This document shows positions 8,402-16,050 of a stretch of 64,000 nt of DNA, piece after piece (within the stretch, counting starts at the first letter, position 1; each line of letters starts with the position of its first letter). Origin of the DNA: Desulfobacter sp. Lineage in GTDB: Bacteria; Desulfobacterota; Desulfobacteria; Desulfobacterales; Desulfobacteraceae. The stretch is taken from positions 3,654,001 through 3,718,000 of the forward strand of contig CP054837.1 in assembly GCA_028768525.1 (NCBI GenBank), given 5' to 3'. The notes beneath the pieces are model-generated. The model made no database searches. It was not told where the DNA came from and saw only the letters and a list, made by a program, of their open reading frames with translations. The translations under genes were made by a program, and so were the position numbers.

Positions 8402-9820
8402 GTGGCACCATTCCGCAGGTTTGACTTCATCATCGTGGGGGCCGGAATTTCAGGCCCTTTTATTGCTGACGAGCTGTGCCGGGCCGGGGCGGACTGCCTG
8501 CTCATCGAAGCGGGCAGACGGTATACCCGGAAAACCTATCCCCCCAACAGCATGGACGGAAATGCCCAGCTGTATTGGTCCGGCGGCGTCGAGCTGGGCC
8601 ATGACTGCAAAATCGCCTTTCTGCGGCCCAAGGCCGTGGGGGGGGGCTCCATTGTGAACCAGGCCCTGGTGGACCGGTTTGACGAGGAGGCATGGGGGGC
8701 CTGGCGGGATCAGTCCGGGGTGGATTTTTTCAATGTTGAGGATATGGCGCCCTGGTATGACAAGGCGGAAAGCGCCATCGAAATCCAGGAGATCCCGGCA
8801 GAATTCAGGAATAAGAATGCCGAAATTTTTGACCAGGGCTTCAAGAATCTGAATTACCAGAGCGCCCCCCTGCGCCGGGCCCAGAGCAACTGCCGCCTGG
8901 AAGAGGGGAATTGCTGCATTGAATGCCTCAACGGCTGCCGCCTGGGCTCCAAACAGTCCACCCCGGAGACGGTACTGAAAACCGCCCTTGAAAACGGCCT
9001 GACCCTGGTGCCGGATATGGAGGTGGTCCGGGTCAAGGATACCGGGGGACAGATGGAGGTCTACGGCCGGGAAGCCGGTGGCGGGGAGGCCCTGTTTAAG
9101 GGGCGCCACCTGGTCCTGGCCAGCGGTGCCATCGGCAATGCCCGCTTGCTGCTCAACTCGGGCTTCGGCAAAGAACTGCCCCACATCGGCAAAGGGTTTT
9201 TCTGCCATCCCCAGTTCATGAGTTTCGGGGTGTACCAAGAGAAGATCAATTCCCACATGGGCGCTTTCCAGGCCTTTAAATCCGATGACAAGGGGTTTCG
9301 GAAGGAAGGGTTCAAGCTGGAGAATGTCTATGCCGGACCGGAGGGAATCGCCCTTCTGGTGCCGGGGTACGGCCGCCCCCACCATGAAAAAATGGAACAG
9401 CTTTCCCACTTCGCCTGTATGGAGGTCTGCACCCGGGATACCCATCCGGGGAGGATCACGGTGAACCGTAAGGGAAAGGCCATGATCCGGAAGGTCCAGA
9501 ATGAAGAGGATCTCAGGCGGCAGAATAAGGGGCAGGAGGTTATCGCCAATATTTTCAGGTCCACCGGCGCCAAGGAGATCATCCACGGCAAATTCGGCAT
9601 CGGCCTCCATCTCATGGGCTGCTGCGCCATGGGCACGGATCCGGCCCACTCTGTGGTCAGCCCGGAGTTCAGCCTCCACGGCCACTCCCGGATCTTTGCG
9701 GCGGATTCCTCCGTATTTCCCAATGCCCCGGGGATCAATCCCTCCCTCACCATCATGGCCCTGGCCAAGCGGGCGGCCCACACCATCCTCGGCACCCAGA
9801 CAAAAGGAGGTGCACAATGA
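8402..9820 (+). CDS. GMC-family FAD oxidoreductase
   Basis: GTG start at 8402, 4 nt after AAGGAGG. The 472-residue protein has the FAD-binding GAGISG at residues 13-18 and the adenine-contact VLASGAIGNARLLL. The C-terminal GMC signature includes HLMGCCAMG, which holds the catalytic histidine region, and NPSLTIMALAKRAA. A Cys-rich insertion (CRLEEGNCCIECLNGCRLG) is seen in a subset of bacterial GMC alcohol dehydrogenases and may bind a metal or an Fe-S cluster. It probably oxidises an alcohol to an aldehyde and hands it to the next gene product. It overlaps the aldehyde dehydrogenase start by 4 bp. Confidence 0.9.
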   Translation: MAPFRRFDFIIVGAGISGPFIADELCRAGADCLLIEAGRRYTRKTYPPNSMDGNAQLYWSGGVELGHDCKIAFLRPKAVGGGSIVNQALVDRFDEEAWGAWRDQSGVDFFNVEDMAPWYDKAESAIEIQEIPAEFRNKNAEIFDQGFKNLNYQSAPLRRAQSNCRLEEGNCCIECLNGCRLGSKQSTPETVLKTALENGLTLVPDMEVVRVKDTGGQMEVYGREAGGGEALFKGRHLVLASGAIGNARLLLNSGFGKELPHIGKGFFCHPQFMSFGVYQEKINSHMGAFQAFKSDDKGFRKEGFKLENVYAGPEGIALLVPGYGRPHHEKMEQLSHFACMEVCTRDTHPGRITVNRKGKAMIRKVQNEEDLRRQNKGQEVIANIFRSTGAKEIIHGKFGIGLHLMGCCAMGTDPAHSVVSPEFSLHGHSRIFAADSSVFPNAPGINPSLTIMALAKRAAHTILGTQTKGGAQ

Positions 9821-11769
9821 TTGTTTCAAAATATTTTTCCCAGACCCAGCTGCGGGGGCTGGCCAAGGCCGGTGATATCATTCTGCCCGGCACCCAGGTC
9901 TCCCCCTCTTTTTCCGAAACCGGATGTGCGGCCCATATAGACCGGATGGCGGCCTTCCTGTCCGAGGATGACCTCGGGGGTCTCCGCATGGTGCTCTCCC
10001 TTTTCGGCTATATGCCCAAATGGAAAATCCGGATGATTTTCAAGCTGTTCAATGCCAGCGGCCGCCTTCCCGGTTTTCTGGGGTCCGGGATACGCATGCT
10101 GGAGATCGGGATCAAAGGCGCCGTTTTTTCCCCTTATTTTGCCAATCTAACTTCGCCGGACTATGCCGGCCGGACCGTCCACGATGCCATTGACTGGCAC
10201 CCCAAGCTGGTGCTCAGGGAAGATGAACGGGCGGAGGATGCCATGTCCGTGAATCTGGACGAGCCTTCTCCTGACGATATTGCCGCCCTCTATGGCCGGG
10301 CCCGGGACGCCCAGGCCGAGATCCGGGACTGGGGCGTGAAAAAGCGGCTGGAATTTATCACGGCACTCAAGGCCGTTATCCTCGAACACCAGGAGTATAT
10401 CCTGGACCGGGTACAGCAGGATACGGGAAAATCCCGGTTTGACGCCATCACCGCGGAAATTTTCGGGGTTCTGGATTTTCTGGATTACCTGGAAAAGAAT
10501 GCCTTAAAGTTCCTGGGGGACAGGAAGGTGCCCACCCCCTTCGCCCTCATGGGGAAAAAATCCAAGGTTTATTTCGAGCCCCTGGGCACGGCCCTGCTCA
10601 TTTCCCCCTGGAATTATCCCTTTTACCAGGCCATCGTGCCCATCACCCAGGCCTTTATCACGGGCAATGCAGTGGTGTTCAAACCCTCCTCCGCCACCCC
10701 CCTCAAGGGCCTGGTGGAGGAACTGCTGGCCAAGGCGGGGTTCAGGCCCGGCTGGGTCCAGGTGGTTTACGGCAGCGGGGGCAAGGTGGGGGATGCCCTG
10801 GTGGACGGGAAACCGGACAAGATTTTTCTCATCGGCAGCCAGACCGTGGGAAAGCATGTGATGGAGAAGGCGGCACGCCACCTTATCCCCGTGGAACTGG
10901 AACTGGGGGGAAAGGACCCCATGGTGGTCTTCGACGACGTGAACATCGGACGGGCCGTGGCCGGGGCCATATGGGGGGCATTTACCACCACGGGCCAGTC
11001 CTGCACCTCGGTGGAACGGCTTTTTGTCCATGAGGAAATTTACGAAACCTTCAAGGAGACCCTTGTCCGGGAGACCCTGGCTCTGACCCAGGCCCGCAAC
11101 GATGACGGCGATACCGACATCGGCCCCATGTGCACCCAAAGCCAGGTTGCGGCCATTGCCGCCCAGGTGGCCGATGCCAGGGAAAAGGGGGCAATTTTCC
11201 TCACCGGCGGGGACTGGGACGGAAAATCCGAATTTATCCCGCCCATGGTCATTGAGGGGGTGACCCCGGATATGCTCATGGATAAGGAAGAAAATTTCGG
11301 GCCGCTGCTGCCCCTCTATTCATTTTCCAGCGAATCCCAGGCCGTTGAACTGGCCAATGACCCGGAATACGGGCTTTCCGCCTCGGTGTGGTCCAAGGAT
11401 CTGAAACGGGCCGACCGGGTGGCCCGGGCCATTTATACGGGTAATGTCTCCATCAACAACGTCATGCTCACCGAAGGCAACCATGCCCTGCCCTTCGGCG
11501 GGGTGGGCAAGAGCGGTTTCGGCCGGTACAAGGGGGAATTCGGGTTTTACGCCTTCACCAATATCAAGGCCATCCTGGTGGATAAGGATTCCGCCAAGAT
11601 GGAGGCCAACTGGTTCCCCTACACCCGGAAAAAGTACCAGATTTTTTCCGACCTGACCCGGGCCCTCTATTCTCCGGGGAAACTCCGGGGGCTGGTGCTG
11701 GGCGCTTACCACGGCCTTCGCCTGGAAACCTATGTGGGCAAGCTGGCCAAAAAGGGGCGGCGGACCTGA
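9817..11769 (+). CDS. Aldehyde dehydrogenase with N-terminal GMC-partner-like domain
   Basis: The 650-residue product is about 150 residues longer than a normal aldehyde dehydrogenase. The ALDH part spans roughly residues 160-610, with catalytic Cys396 in TGQSCTSVERLFV, general-base Glu362 in VELELGGKDPM, and NYPFYQ near the NAD pocket. Residues 1-135 (LAKAGDIILPGTQ..., FSPYFANLTSPDYAGRT) resemble gluconate 2-dehydrogenase subunit 3-type small subunits, which normally pair with GMC enzymes. This suggests a fused docking domain that brings the GMC oxidoreductase and the ALDH together. Start overlaps the GMC stop by 4 bp after AAAGGAGGT. The docking role is inference. Confidence 0.88.
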   Translation: MIVSKYFSQTQLRGLAKAGDIILPGTQVSPSFSETGCAAHIDRMAAFLSEDDLGGLRMVLSLFGYMPKWKIRMIFKLFNASGRLPGFLGSGIRMLEIGIKGAVFSPYFANLTSPDYAGRTVHDAIDWHPKLVLREDERAEDAMSVNLDEPSPDDIAALYGRARDAQAEIRDWGVKKRLEFITALKAVILEHQEYILDRVQQDTGKSRFDAITAEIFGVLDFLDYLEKNALKFLGDRKVPTPFALMGKKSKVYFEPLGTALLISPWNYPFYQAIVPITQAFITGNAVVFKPSSATPLKGLVEELLAKAGFRPGWVQVVYGSGGKVGDALVDGKPDKIFLIGSQTVGKHVMEKAARHLIPVELELGGKDPMVVFDDVNIGRAVAGAIWGAFTTTGQSCTSVERLFVHEEIYETFKETLVRETLALTQARNDDGDTDIGPMCTQSQVAAIAAQVADAREKGAIFLTGGDWDGKSEFIPPMVIEGVTPDMLMDKEENFGPLLPLYSFSSESQAVELANDPEYGLSASVWSKDLKRADRVARAIYTGNVSINNVMLTEGNHALPFGGVGKSGFGRYKGEFGFYAFTNIKAILVDKDSAKMEANWFPYTRKKYQIFSDLTRALYSPGKLRGLVLGAYHGLRLETYVGKLAKKGRRT

Positions 11770-11823
11770 TCCAGGGACGGTAAGAGGGGGGCTTAAGGGC
11801 CCTTTTTGACCGGATCCGTTTAT

Positions 11824-11859
11824 TTCCCCCAGGTGCGGCGGGTGCTGCGCCTGGGGGAA
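11824..11859. repeat. Hairpin between convergent genes
   Basis: TTCCCCCAGG (11824-11833) is repeated inverted as CCTGGGGGAA (11850-11859) around a 16-nt loop. It lies between the convergent ALDH and PilZ-like genes. It has no T-tract, so it is at best a weak bidirectional terminator. Confidence 0.5.
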
Positions 11860-11911
11860 TCCGCCTCCCCAGCCGGGAATTCACCTGAACGGGGGGCGGG
11901 TGAAGGAGGGA

Positions 11912-12268
11912 TTAGAATTCGATTTCGATTTCCGTTTCCAGGGCCACCATGAGGTGGTCGTCAAAACCTATGAGACTGCCGTCCTGGATATATTTGATCC
12001 GGGTGGCCCGGCGTTCCGCCGGGATGGTTTTATCCGGATAATGAAAGATCACCGGGAGGATATCCCCGGATTTGATGGACGCCAGGGCCCTTGAATCCTT
12101 TTTGATAAGGGCGAACAAGGGCTCCCGCTCCGTCTGCCGCAGTTTGAACTGAAAATAGATGCCGGGGTCGCTCAGCTGGAATTCAGCACTGGCATAGGCC
12201 TTGGCCGGTATTTTTTTACCCTTTATTTTATCCTGTCCGTTCTTCATGGGGTCTCCATCTTTTTTCAT
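11912..12268 (-). CDS. Small PilZ-like protein, function unknown
   Basis: A 118-residue cytoplasmic protein without signal or membrane segment. The sequence alternates short beta-strand-like stretches (PGIYFQFKLRQTE, GDILPVIFHYPD, GSLIGFDDHLMVALETEIEI). This resembles the small beta-barrel PilZ-type domains common in deltaproteobacteria, but I do not see a clear c-di-GMP RxxxR plus D/NxSxxG pair. An ATG at codon 8 is an alternative start. It is convergent with the ALDH gene and appears monocistronic. Confidence 0.55.
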   Translation of the reverse strand: MKKDGDPMKNGQDKIKGKKIPAKAYASAEFQLSDPGIYFQFKLRQTEREPLFALIKKDSRALASIKSGDILPVIFHYPDKTIPAERRATRIKYIQDGSLIGFDDHLMVALETEIEIEF

Positions 12269-12381
12269 CAGTCATTGGTGCTTAACATTTAAATAATGAT
12301 CTGAATGGGATACCGCAACTTGCATGCCAGAAAATAACTAGGCCGCCTTTAATAATCGTCTTTTGTTTCGATGTCTTCGTT

Positions 12382-12440
12382 GCAGTAAAATTTTAACCTT
12401 CGAAATATTCAATATATTCCTCCGGTTAAAATTTTACTGC
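12382..12440. repeat. Long perfect inverted repeat (REP-like element)
   Basis: GCAGTAAAATTTTAACC at 12382-12398 is exactly inverted at 12424-12440 around a 25-nt A+T-rich loop. The 17-bp arms have no T-tract and no gene end beside them. It sits in a 536-bp gene-free stretch (12269-12804) together with a second inverted repeat and the regulatory sites of the next gene. It is probably an interspersed repeat. Confidence 0.75.
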
Positions 12441-12470
12441 GCCTTGAACTCAAACCAGAATCCTTATTAT

Positions 12471-12573
12471 TATAGCGGTTTTCATAAATACGTTCCGTTT
12501 GAACTATGCGGGAATCCACAATTCCGTGGGTAGCTCTCTGCCCAATCGGAAATTTATTTTGAGAACCGCTATA
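12471..12573. repeat. 103-bp element with TATAGCGGTT/AACCGCTATA termini (MITE-like)
   Basis: TATAGCGGTTTTCATAAAT at 12471-12489 pairs imperfectly with the segment ending AGAACCGCTATA at 12573. The size and terminal dyad resemble a non-coding mobile repeat. A similar element with TATAGCGG-type ends lies at 42532-42640. Confidence 0.6.
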
Positions 12574-12623
12574 GAGATACCCACCAGTTGAATTTATAAT
12601 GTTCTATGGTTCTGTTGCCCGGG

Positions 12624-12663
12624 CGGGTTACCAAAAGATCATCCCGGGTTACGAATTTTGCAC
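12624..12663 (+). promoter_or_regulatory. Paired 21-bp-phased activator boxes (second copy of the motif)
   Basis: Boxes at 12624-12642 and 12645-12663 both begin CGGGTTAC, 21 bp apart. The second, CGGGTTACGAATTTTGCAC, matches the reverse complement of the box at 4810-4828 at 16 of 19 positions. The pair ends 63 bp before the -24 element at 12727, the same geometry as at 4810-4913. Confidence 0.7.
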
Positions 12664-12726
12664 CTTTTTGTTCCCGTCACCTGCGGCGTTTTCTGAAAAG
12701 TCTTTAAAAACAGCGTGTTCCCTTTC

Positions 12727-12742
12727 TGGCACAGGGCTTGCT
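12727..12742 (+). promoter_or_regulatory. Sigma-54 (-24/-12) promoter for the 112-residue secreted protein
   Basis: TGGCACAGGGCTTGCT has the GG and GC dinucleotides with correct 10-bp separation and a TTGCT -12 element. The predicted start near 12754 gives a leader of about 50 nt before the ATG at 12805. Confidence 0.85.
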
Positions 12743-12804
12743 CTTATAGTACGGCAGCGTGATGGAGTCACAAATCAAAAAGAATTAAATTTAAGGAGTA
12801 AGAA

Positions 12805-13143
12805 ATGAAAATCAAAATCACTTTAATGGCAATCATCCTAGCAGGACTCATGGGCATTCAGGCGGCGGGCTTTGCCGCAGAACAAAAACAGGAAGGCGCT
12901 GCCGAAGCTGTTGCCACAGCCGCCGGATATACCCTGGAATATGGAAAGACCGCCGTGGTCAGGGGCGTCATTGAGAAAACCGATGCCGGCCTGTTTCTTC
13001 TGGACGGCAAGGGTACCTTTCTGCTCAAGGGCGAAGAGGACCTGAGCAAACTGGTGGGGCAACCCGTTGAAGTAAAAGGCCTGCTAAAAAAAGGAGAAAA
13101 AAGCAATATCCTCCTGGTGGAGCAGGTCAAAGTCGTCGAATAA
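12805..13143 (+). CDS. Small secreted OB-fold-like protein
   Basis: A 112-residue protein with a cleavable signal peptide (MKIKITLMAIILAGLMGIQAAG, probable cleavage after GFA). The mature part is a short beta-barrel-like domain (VVRGVIEKTDAGLFLLDGKG, VGQPVEVKGLLKKGE) resembling small periplasmic OB-fold/DUF5818-type proteins. AAGGAGT precedes the ATG. Expression should depend on sigma-54 and on the same activator as the OmpA-like lipoprotein. Biochemical function unknown; the shared control and cell location suggest an envelope role. Confidence 0.8.
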   Translation: MKIKITLMAIILAGLMGIQAAGFAAEQKQEGAAEAVATAAGYTLEYGKTAVVRGVIEKTDAGLFLLDGKGTFLLKGEEDLSKLVGQPVEVKGLLKKGEKSNILLVEQVKVVE

Positions 13144-13200
13144 GGATTGGGCGGATATTTATCCAAACATGGATTAAAATAATTATGGAATAGACTCCAT

Positions 13201-13246
13201 GGCAGGCCGGGTGACGCTGCAACGCGTTCCCGGCCTGTCTGCTTTT
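13201..13246 (+). terminator. Intrinsic terminator
   Basis: GGCAGGCCGGG (13201-13211) pairs with CCCGGCCTGTCTGC (13229-13242), followed by TTTT. It lies between the secreted protein gene and the convergent molybdate regulator. Confidence 0.8.
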
Positions 13247-13300
13247 ACGGGGACTGGCCCGGATGAGGGAGCCCTTTGATCCCCGGGCATTTTTCACATG

Positions 13301-14419
13301 TCAAAAGGCGGCGATGGTGTTTCCGGTTTTGCTCTGGCTGTATCCGGGCAGCAGGGCCAGTTCATCCCGCAGGTCCCGGCTCTGGACCACGTCCAGGATA
13401 GTCTGCACCCTGGGATCGGCCATCAGGTCCGCCGGCACCACCAGGTCGCACCTCACCTCGGCCAGGGGGATGAAATCCAGGCCAAAGGCCTCTGCTACCG
13501 GGCGAAGTCCCAGGGCCGCATCGGCCATGCCGCAGGCAATCATCTGGGCCCCCTGGTTATGGCCTTTTACCTCAATGTCGTATCCCTGGATGGCCGTGCC
13601 CGGTATCCTGGCTTGGGCAAGGAGTCCGTCCATAAGGATGCGCAGGGCCGCCCCCGGCTCCCGGTTAATGAACCGGATTCCGGGCTGGGCAAGATCATCG
13701 GCCCCATTGATCCTTAAGGGGTTGCCCCCGGCCACCATCAGTCCCTCCTCCATCATTGAAAATCCGATAATGGTGGCCCCGGTACCTGCCAGTTTTTTAC
13801 GGGCCAGGGCAACATTGGCCTCTTCACCGGGGCTGTTGTGCAGGTGCATGCCGGCCAGATGGGTTTTGCTTTGAGCCAGGCGGTCGAGGGCTGTATGGGT
13901 GGAGGCAAACCTGCATCCCATGCGCAGATTGGGGTCAACCCGGGATGCATGGGCGGCAAGAAGCGAAAATGCCGGATCACAGCCCAGAAGCAATACCGTC
14001 GTTTCCAGACCGGCCTCTGAACCGAAAAAACGGATCCGCCCTTTTTTCTTTTCAAACACCCCGTCAGCCGGCCGCAGCTGATTGGGAAAGGAAAATCTGC
14101 CGTCCACAGGATAGGCCACCAGCCTGTCACGGACCTTTACCACGGAGACCCGTCCGTCTCCCATGGCTGCATCCTCGCCCATGACCACGGGGCCGGCCGC
14201 GTCTGAAGCCGCTTCGTAAAACAGGTCTTCCACCCTGCAGCCGAGATGCCGGGCCAGTTTCAGGGCCACGCCTGTATTGGGCAGGTACTTCCCGGATTCA
14301 ATATCATAGATGGCCTGGCGTTTCAGTCCCACAAGATCCGCAAGCCCGGTCTGGGATAGTTTTGCCTTCTGCCGGTAGTGTTTTACCCGGTTGATAATTT
14401 GGCCCGATGGCGCTGTCAT
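13301..14419 (-). CDS. Molybdate-responsive HTH regulator with periplasmic-binding-protein-like domain
   Basis: A 372-residue cytoplasmic protein. Residues about 8-65 form an XRE-type helix-turn-helix (KLSQTGLADLVGLKRQAIYD). The remainder is a COG1910-type substrate-binding domain related to molybdate-binding proteins (LLLGCDPAFSLLAAHA, FINREPGAALRILMD, YDIEVKGHNQGAQMIACGMADAALG). It is divergent from modABC with about 160 bp between start codons. It most likely senses molybdate, or tungstate, and controls the transporter, doing the job of ModE with an unrelated sensor domain. Confidence 0.88.
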   Translation of the reverse strand: MTAPSGQIINRVKHYRQKAKLSQTGLADLVGLKRQAIYDIESGKYLPNTGVALKLARHLGCRVEDLFYEAASDAAGPVVMGEDAAMGDGRVSVVKVRDRLVAYPVDGRFSFPNQLRPADGVFEKKKGRIRFFGSEAGLETTVLLLGCDPAFSLLAAHASRVDPNLRMGCRFASTHTALDRLAQSKTHLAGMHLHNSPGEEANVALARKKLAGTGATIIGFSMMEEGLMVAGGNPLRINGADDLAQPGIRFINREPGAALRILMDGLLAQARIPGTAIQGYDIEVKGHNQGAQMIACGMADAALGLRPVAEAFGLDFIPLAEVRCDLVVPADLMADPRVQTILDVVQSRDLRDELALLPGYSQSKTGNTIAAF

Positions 14420-14472
14420 TGGCTGCTTCCCTTTCCTGGATTTTTTATACAGATGTCGTCTAAAAAAATATG

Positions 14473-14501
14473 TTGACGTTTATAAATTACAATTCTACCA
14501 T
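14473..14501 (+). promoter_or_regulatory. Sigma-70-type promoter of modABC
   Basis: TTGACG (14473-14478) and TACCAT (14496-14501) are 17 bp apart, between the regulator and modA. The regulator probably binds in this A+T-rich stretch, but no clear operator dyad was identified. Confidence 0.6.
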
Positions 14502-14580
14502 GCTCCTATCTTGTATGCAAGCACAGGAGAACAAGATCGCCGGCAGAATTGAAATACATTTTTGATTAAAGGAGCTGAAC

Positions 14581-15354
14581 ATGAAAATCAACCTGGTACG
14601 CACGATTATGGCCTCAACCCTTATCCTATTGACCGCCCTTAGCATTCCGGTGCTGGCTGAGACCAATGCGGTCACGGTGTTTGCCGCCGCATCCACCACC
14701 AATGCCGTCACCGATATTGCCGCACTTTATAAAACATCCCATAAAATGGACATCCGCCTCTCATTTGCCTCTTCCTCCACCCTGGCCAAGCAGATTGAAA
14801 AAGGCGCCCCCGCCGATATCTATCTTTCCGCCAATCCCAAATGGATGAATTATCTGGAGAAACAAGGGGCGATTGTCAAGGAAAGCCGTCAGAATCTCCT
14901 GGGAAACCGCCTGGTACTCATTGCACCGGCAGCCTCTTCCGTTAAAACCATAGACGTGGACGGGACGCTGGACCTGGCCGGGCTTTTATCCGACGGACGC
15001 CTCTCCATGGGGGACCCCGACCAAGTGCCGGCAGGAATGTACGGTAAAAAAGCCATGGAAAATCTGGGGCTGTGGGGCGGTATCGAGAACAGGATAGCCC
15101 GGGCCAAGGATGTCAGGGCCGCCCTGGTACTGGTTGAGCGGGCTGAAGCCCCCCTGGGACAGGTCTATGCCACGGATGCGGCCATCAGCAGCAAGGTAAA
15201 GGTGGTCGGTTTTTTCCCCGAGGAGAGCCATCCGAAAATCGTCTATCCCGTGGCCCTTGTGAAAAAAAGCGCGGCGGCAAGGGATTTTCTGGCCTTTGTT
15301 CGGTCTGAAGCGGCCGCTGAAATTTTCAAAAAATACGGGTTCAGCATCCGTTGA
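14581..15354 (+). CDS. modA: Molybdate ABC transporter substrate-binding protein
   Basis: A 257-residue periplasmic protein with a signal peptide (MKINLVRTIMASTLILLTALSIPVLA region). It has the ModA hallmarks: VTVFAAASTTNAVTDIA, LSFASSSTLAKQIEKGAPADIYLSA, MGDPDQVPAGMYGKKA and the C-terminal AAAEIFKKYGF. It captures molybdate or tungstate for ModBC. AAAGGAGCTG precedes the ATG. It overlaps modB by 4 bp. Confidence 0.96.
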   Translation: MKINLVRTIMASTLILLTALSIPVLAETNAVTVFAAASTTNAVTDIAALYKTSHKMDIRLSFASSSTLAKQIEKGAPADIYLSANPKWMNYLEKQGAIVKESRQNLLGNRLVLIAPAASSVKTIDVDGTLDLAGLLSDGRLSMGDPDQVPAGMYGKKAMENLGLWGGIENRIARAKDVRAALVLVERAEAPLGQVYATDAAISSKVKVVGFFPEESHPKIVYPVALVKKSAAARDFLAFVRSEAAAEIFKKYGFSIR

Positions 15355-16046
15355 TACAGGGGTTGACATCAATGGAGTGGGAGGCCATCTGCCTCAGCCT
15401 CAGGGTCTCCGGCATTGCCGTTGCCGCCAGCCTTCCCGCCGGCATTGCTGCCGCCTATGTTCTGTCCCGGTGTAAATTCCCGGGAAAGGGGCTGGTCGAC
15501 GGCATCCTCCATCTGCCTCTGGTGCTGCCCCCTGTGGTCACGGGGTATCTGCTGCTGGTGCTGCTGGGCCGCAAGGGCATTGTGGGCGGATTTTTGTATC
15601 AATACCTGGGGATCACCCTGGCCTTTACCTGGAAGGGGGCGGCTGTCGCCGCGGCTGTCATGGCATTTCCCCTGCTGGTCCGGGCCGTCCGCCTCTCGGC
15701 CGATGCCGTGGACCCGGGGCTGGAAAAGGCCGCAAGAACCCTTGGGGCCGGCCGGATCCGGGTCTTTTTCACGGTTACCCTCCCCCTGATGGTCCCCGGT
15801 ATCATTACCGGGGTTATTCTGGCCTTTGCCAGAAGCCTTGGCGAATTCGGGGCCACCATCACCTTTGTCTCCAACATCAGGGGGGAAACCCAGACCCTGC
15901 CCCTGGCCCTGTACTCCCTTACCCAGGTGCCGGACGGTGAAGCAGGGGCGTTCCGGCTGTGCGTCATATCCGTGCTGCTGGCCATGACCGCCCTGGTCTT
16001 TTCCGAGTGGCTTTCCAAACGCTTTGACAGGCTCATGAAAGGATAG
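15351..16046 (+). CDS. modB: Molybdate ABC transporter permease
   Basis: A 231-residue inner-membrane protein with five to six hydrophobic helices and the EAA coupling loop ARTLGAGRIRVFFTVTLPLM. It is close to enteric ModB over the whole length (FPGKGLVDGILHLPLVLPPV, ARSLGEFGATITFVSN). The start is taken as the TTG at 15351 overlapping the modA stop, because it leaves the same short lead before EW...SL as in E. coli ModB; the ATG at 15372 is the alternative. Confidence 0.95.
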   Translation: MIQGLTSMEWEAICLSLRVSGIAVAASLPAGIAAAYVLSRCKFPGKGLVDGILHLPLVLPPVVTGYLLLVLLGRKGIVGGFLYQYLGITLAFTWKGAAVAAAVMAFPLLVRAVRLSADAVDPGLEKAARTLGAGRIRVFFTVTLPLMVPGIITGVILAFARSLGEFGATITFVSNIRGETQTLPLALYSLTQVPDGEAGAFRLCVISVLLAMTALVFSEWLSKRFDRLMKG

Positions 16047-16050
16047 TCCC

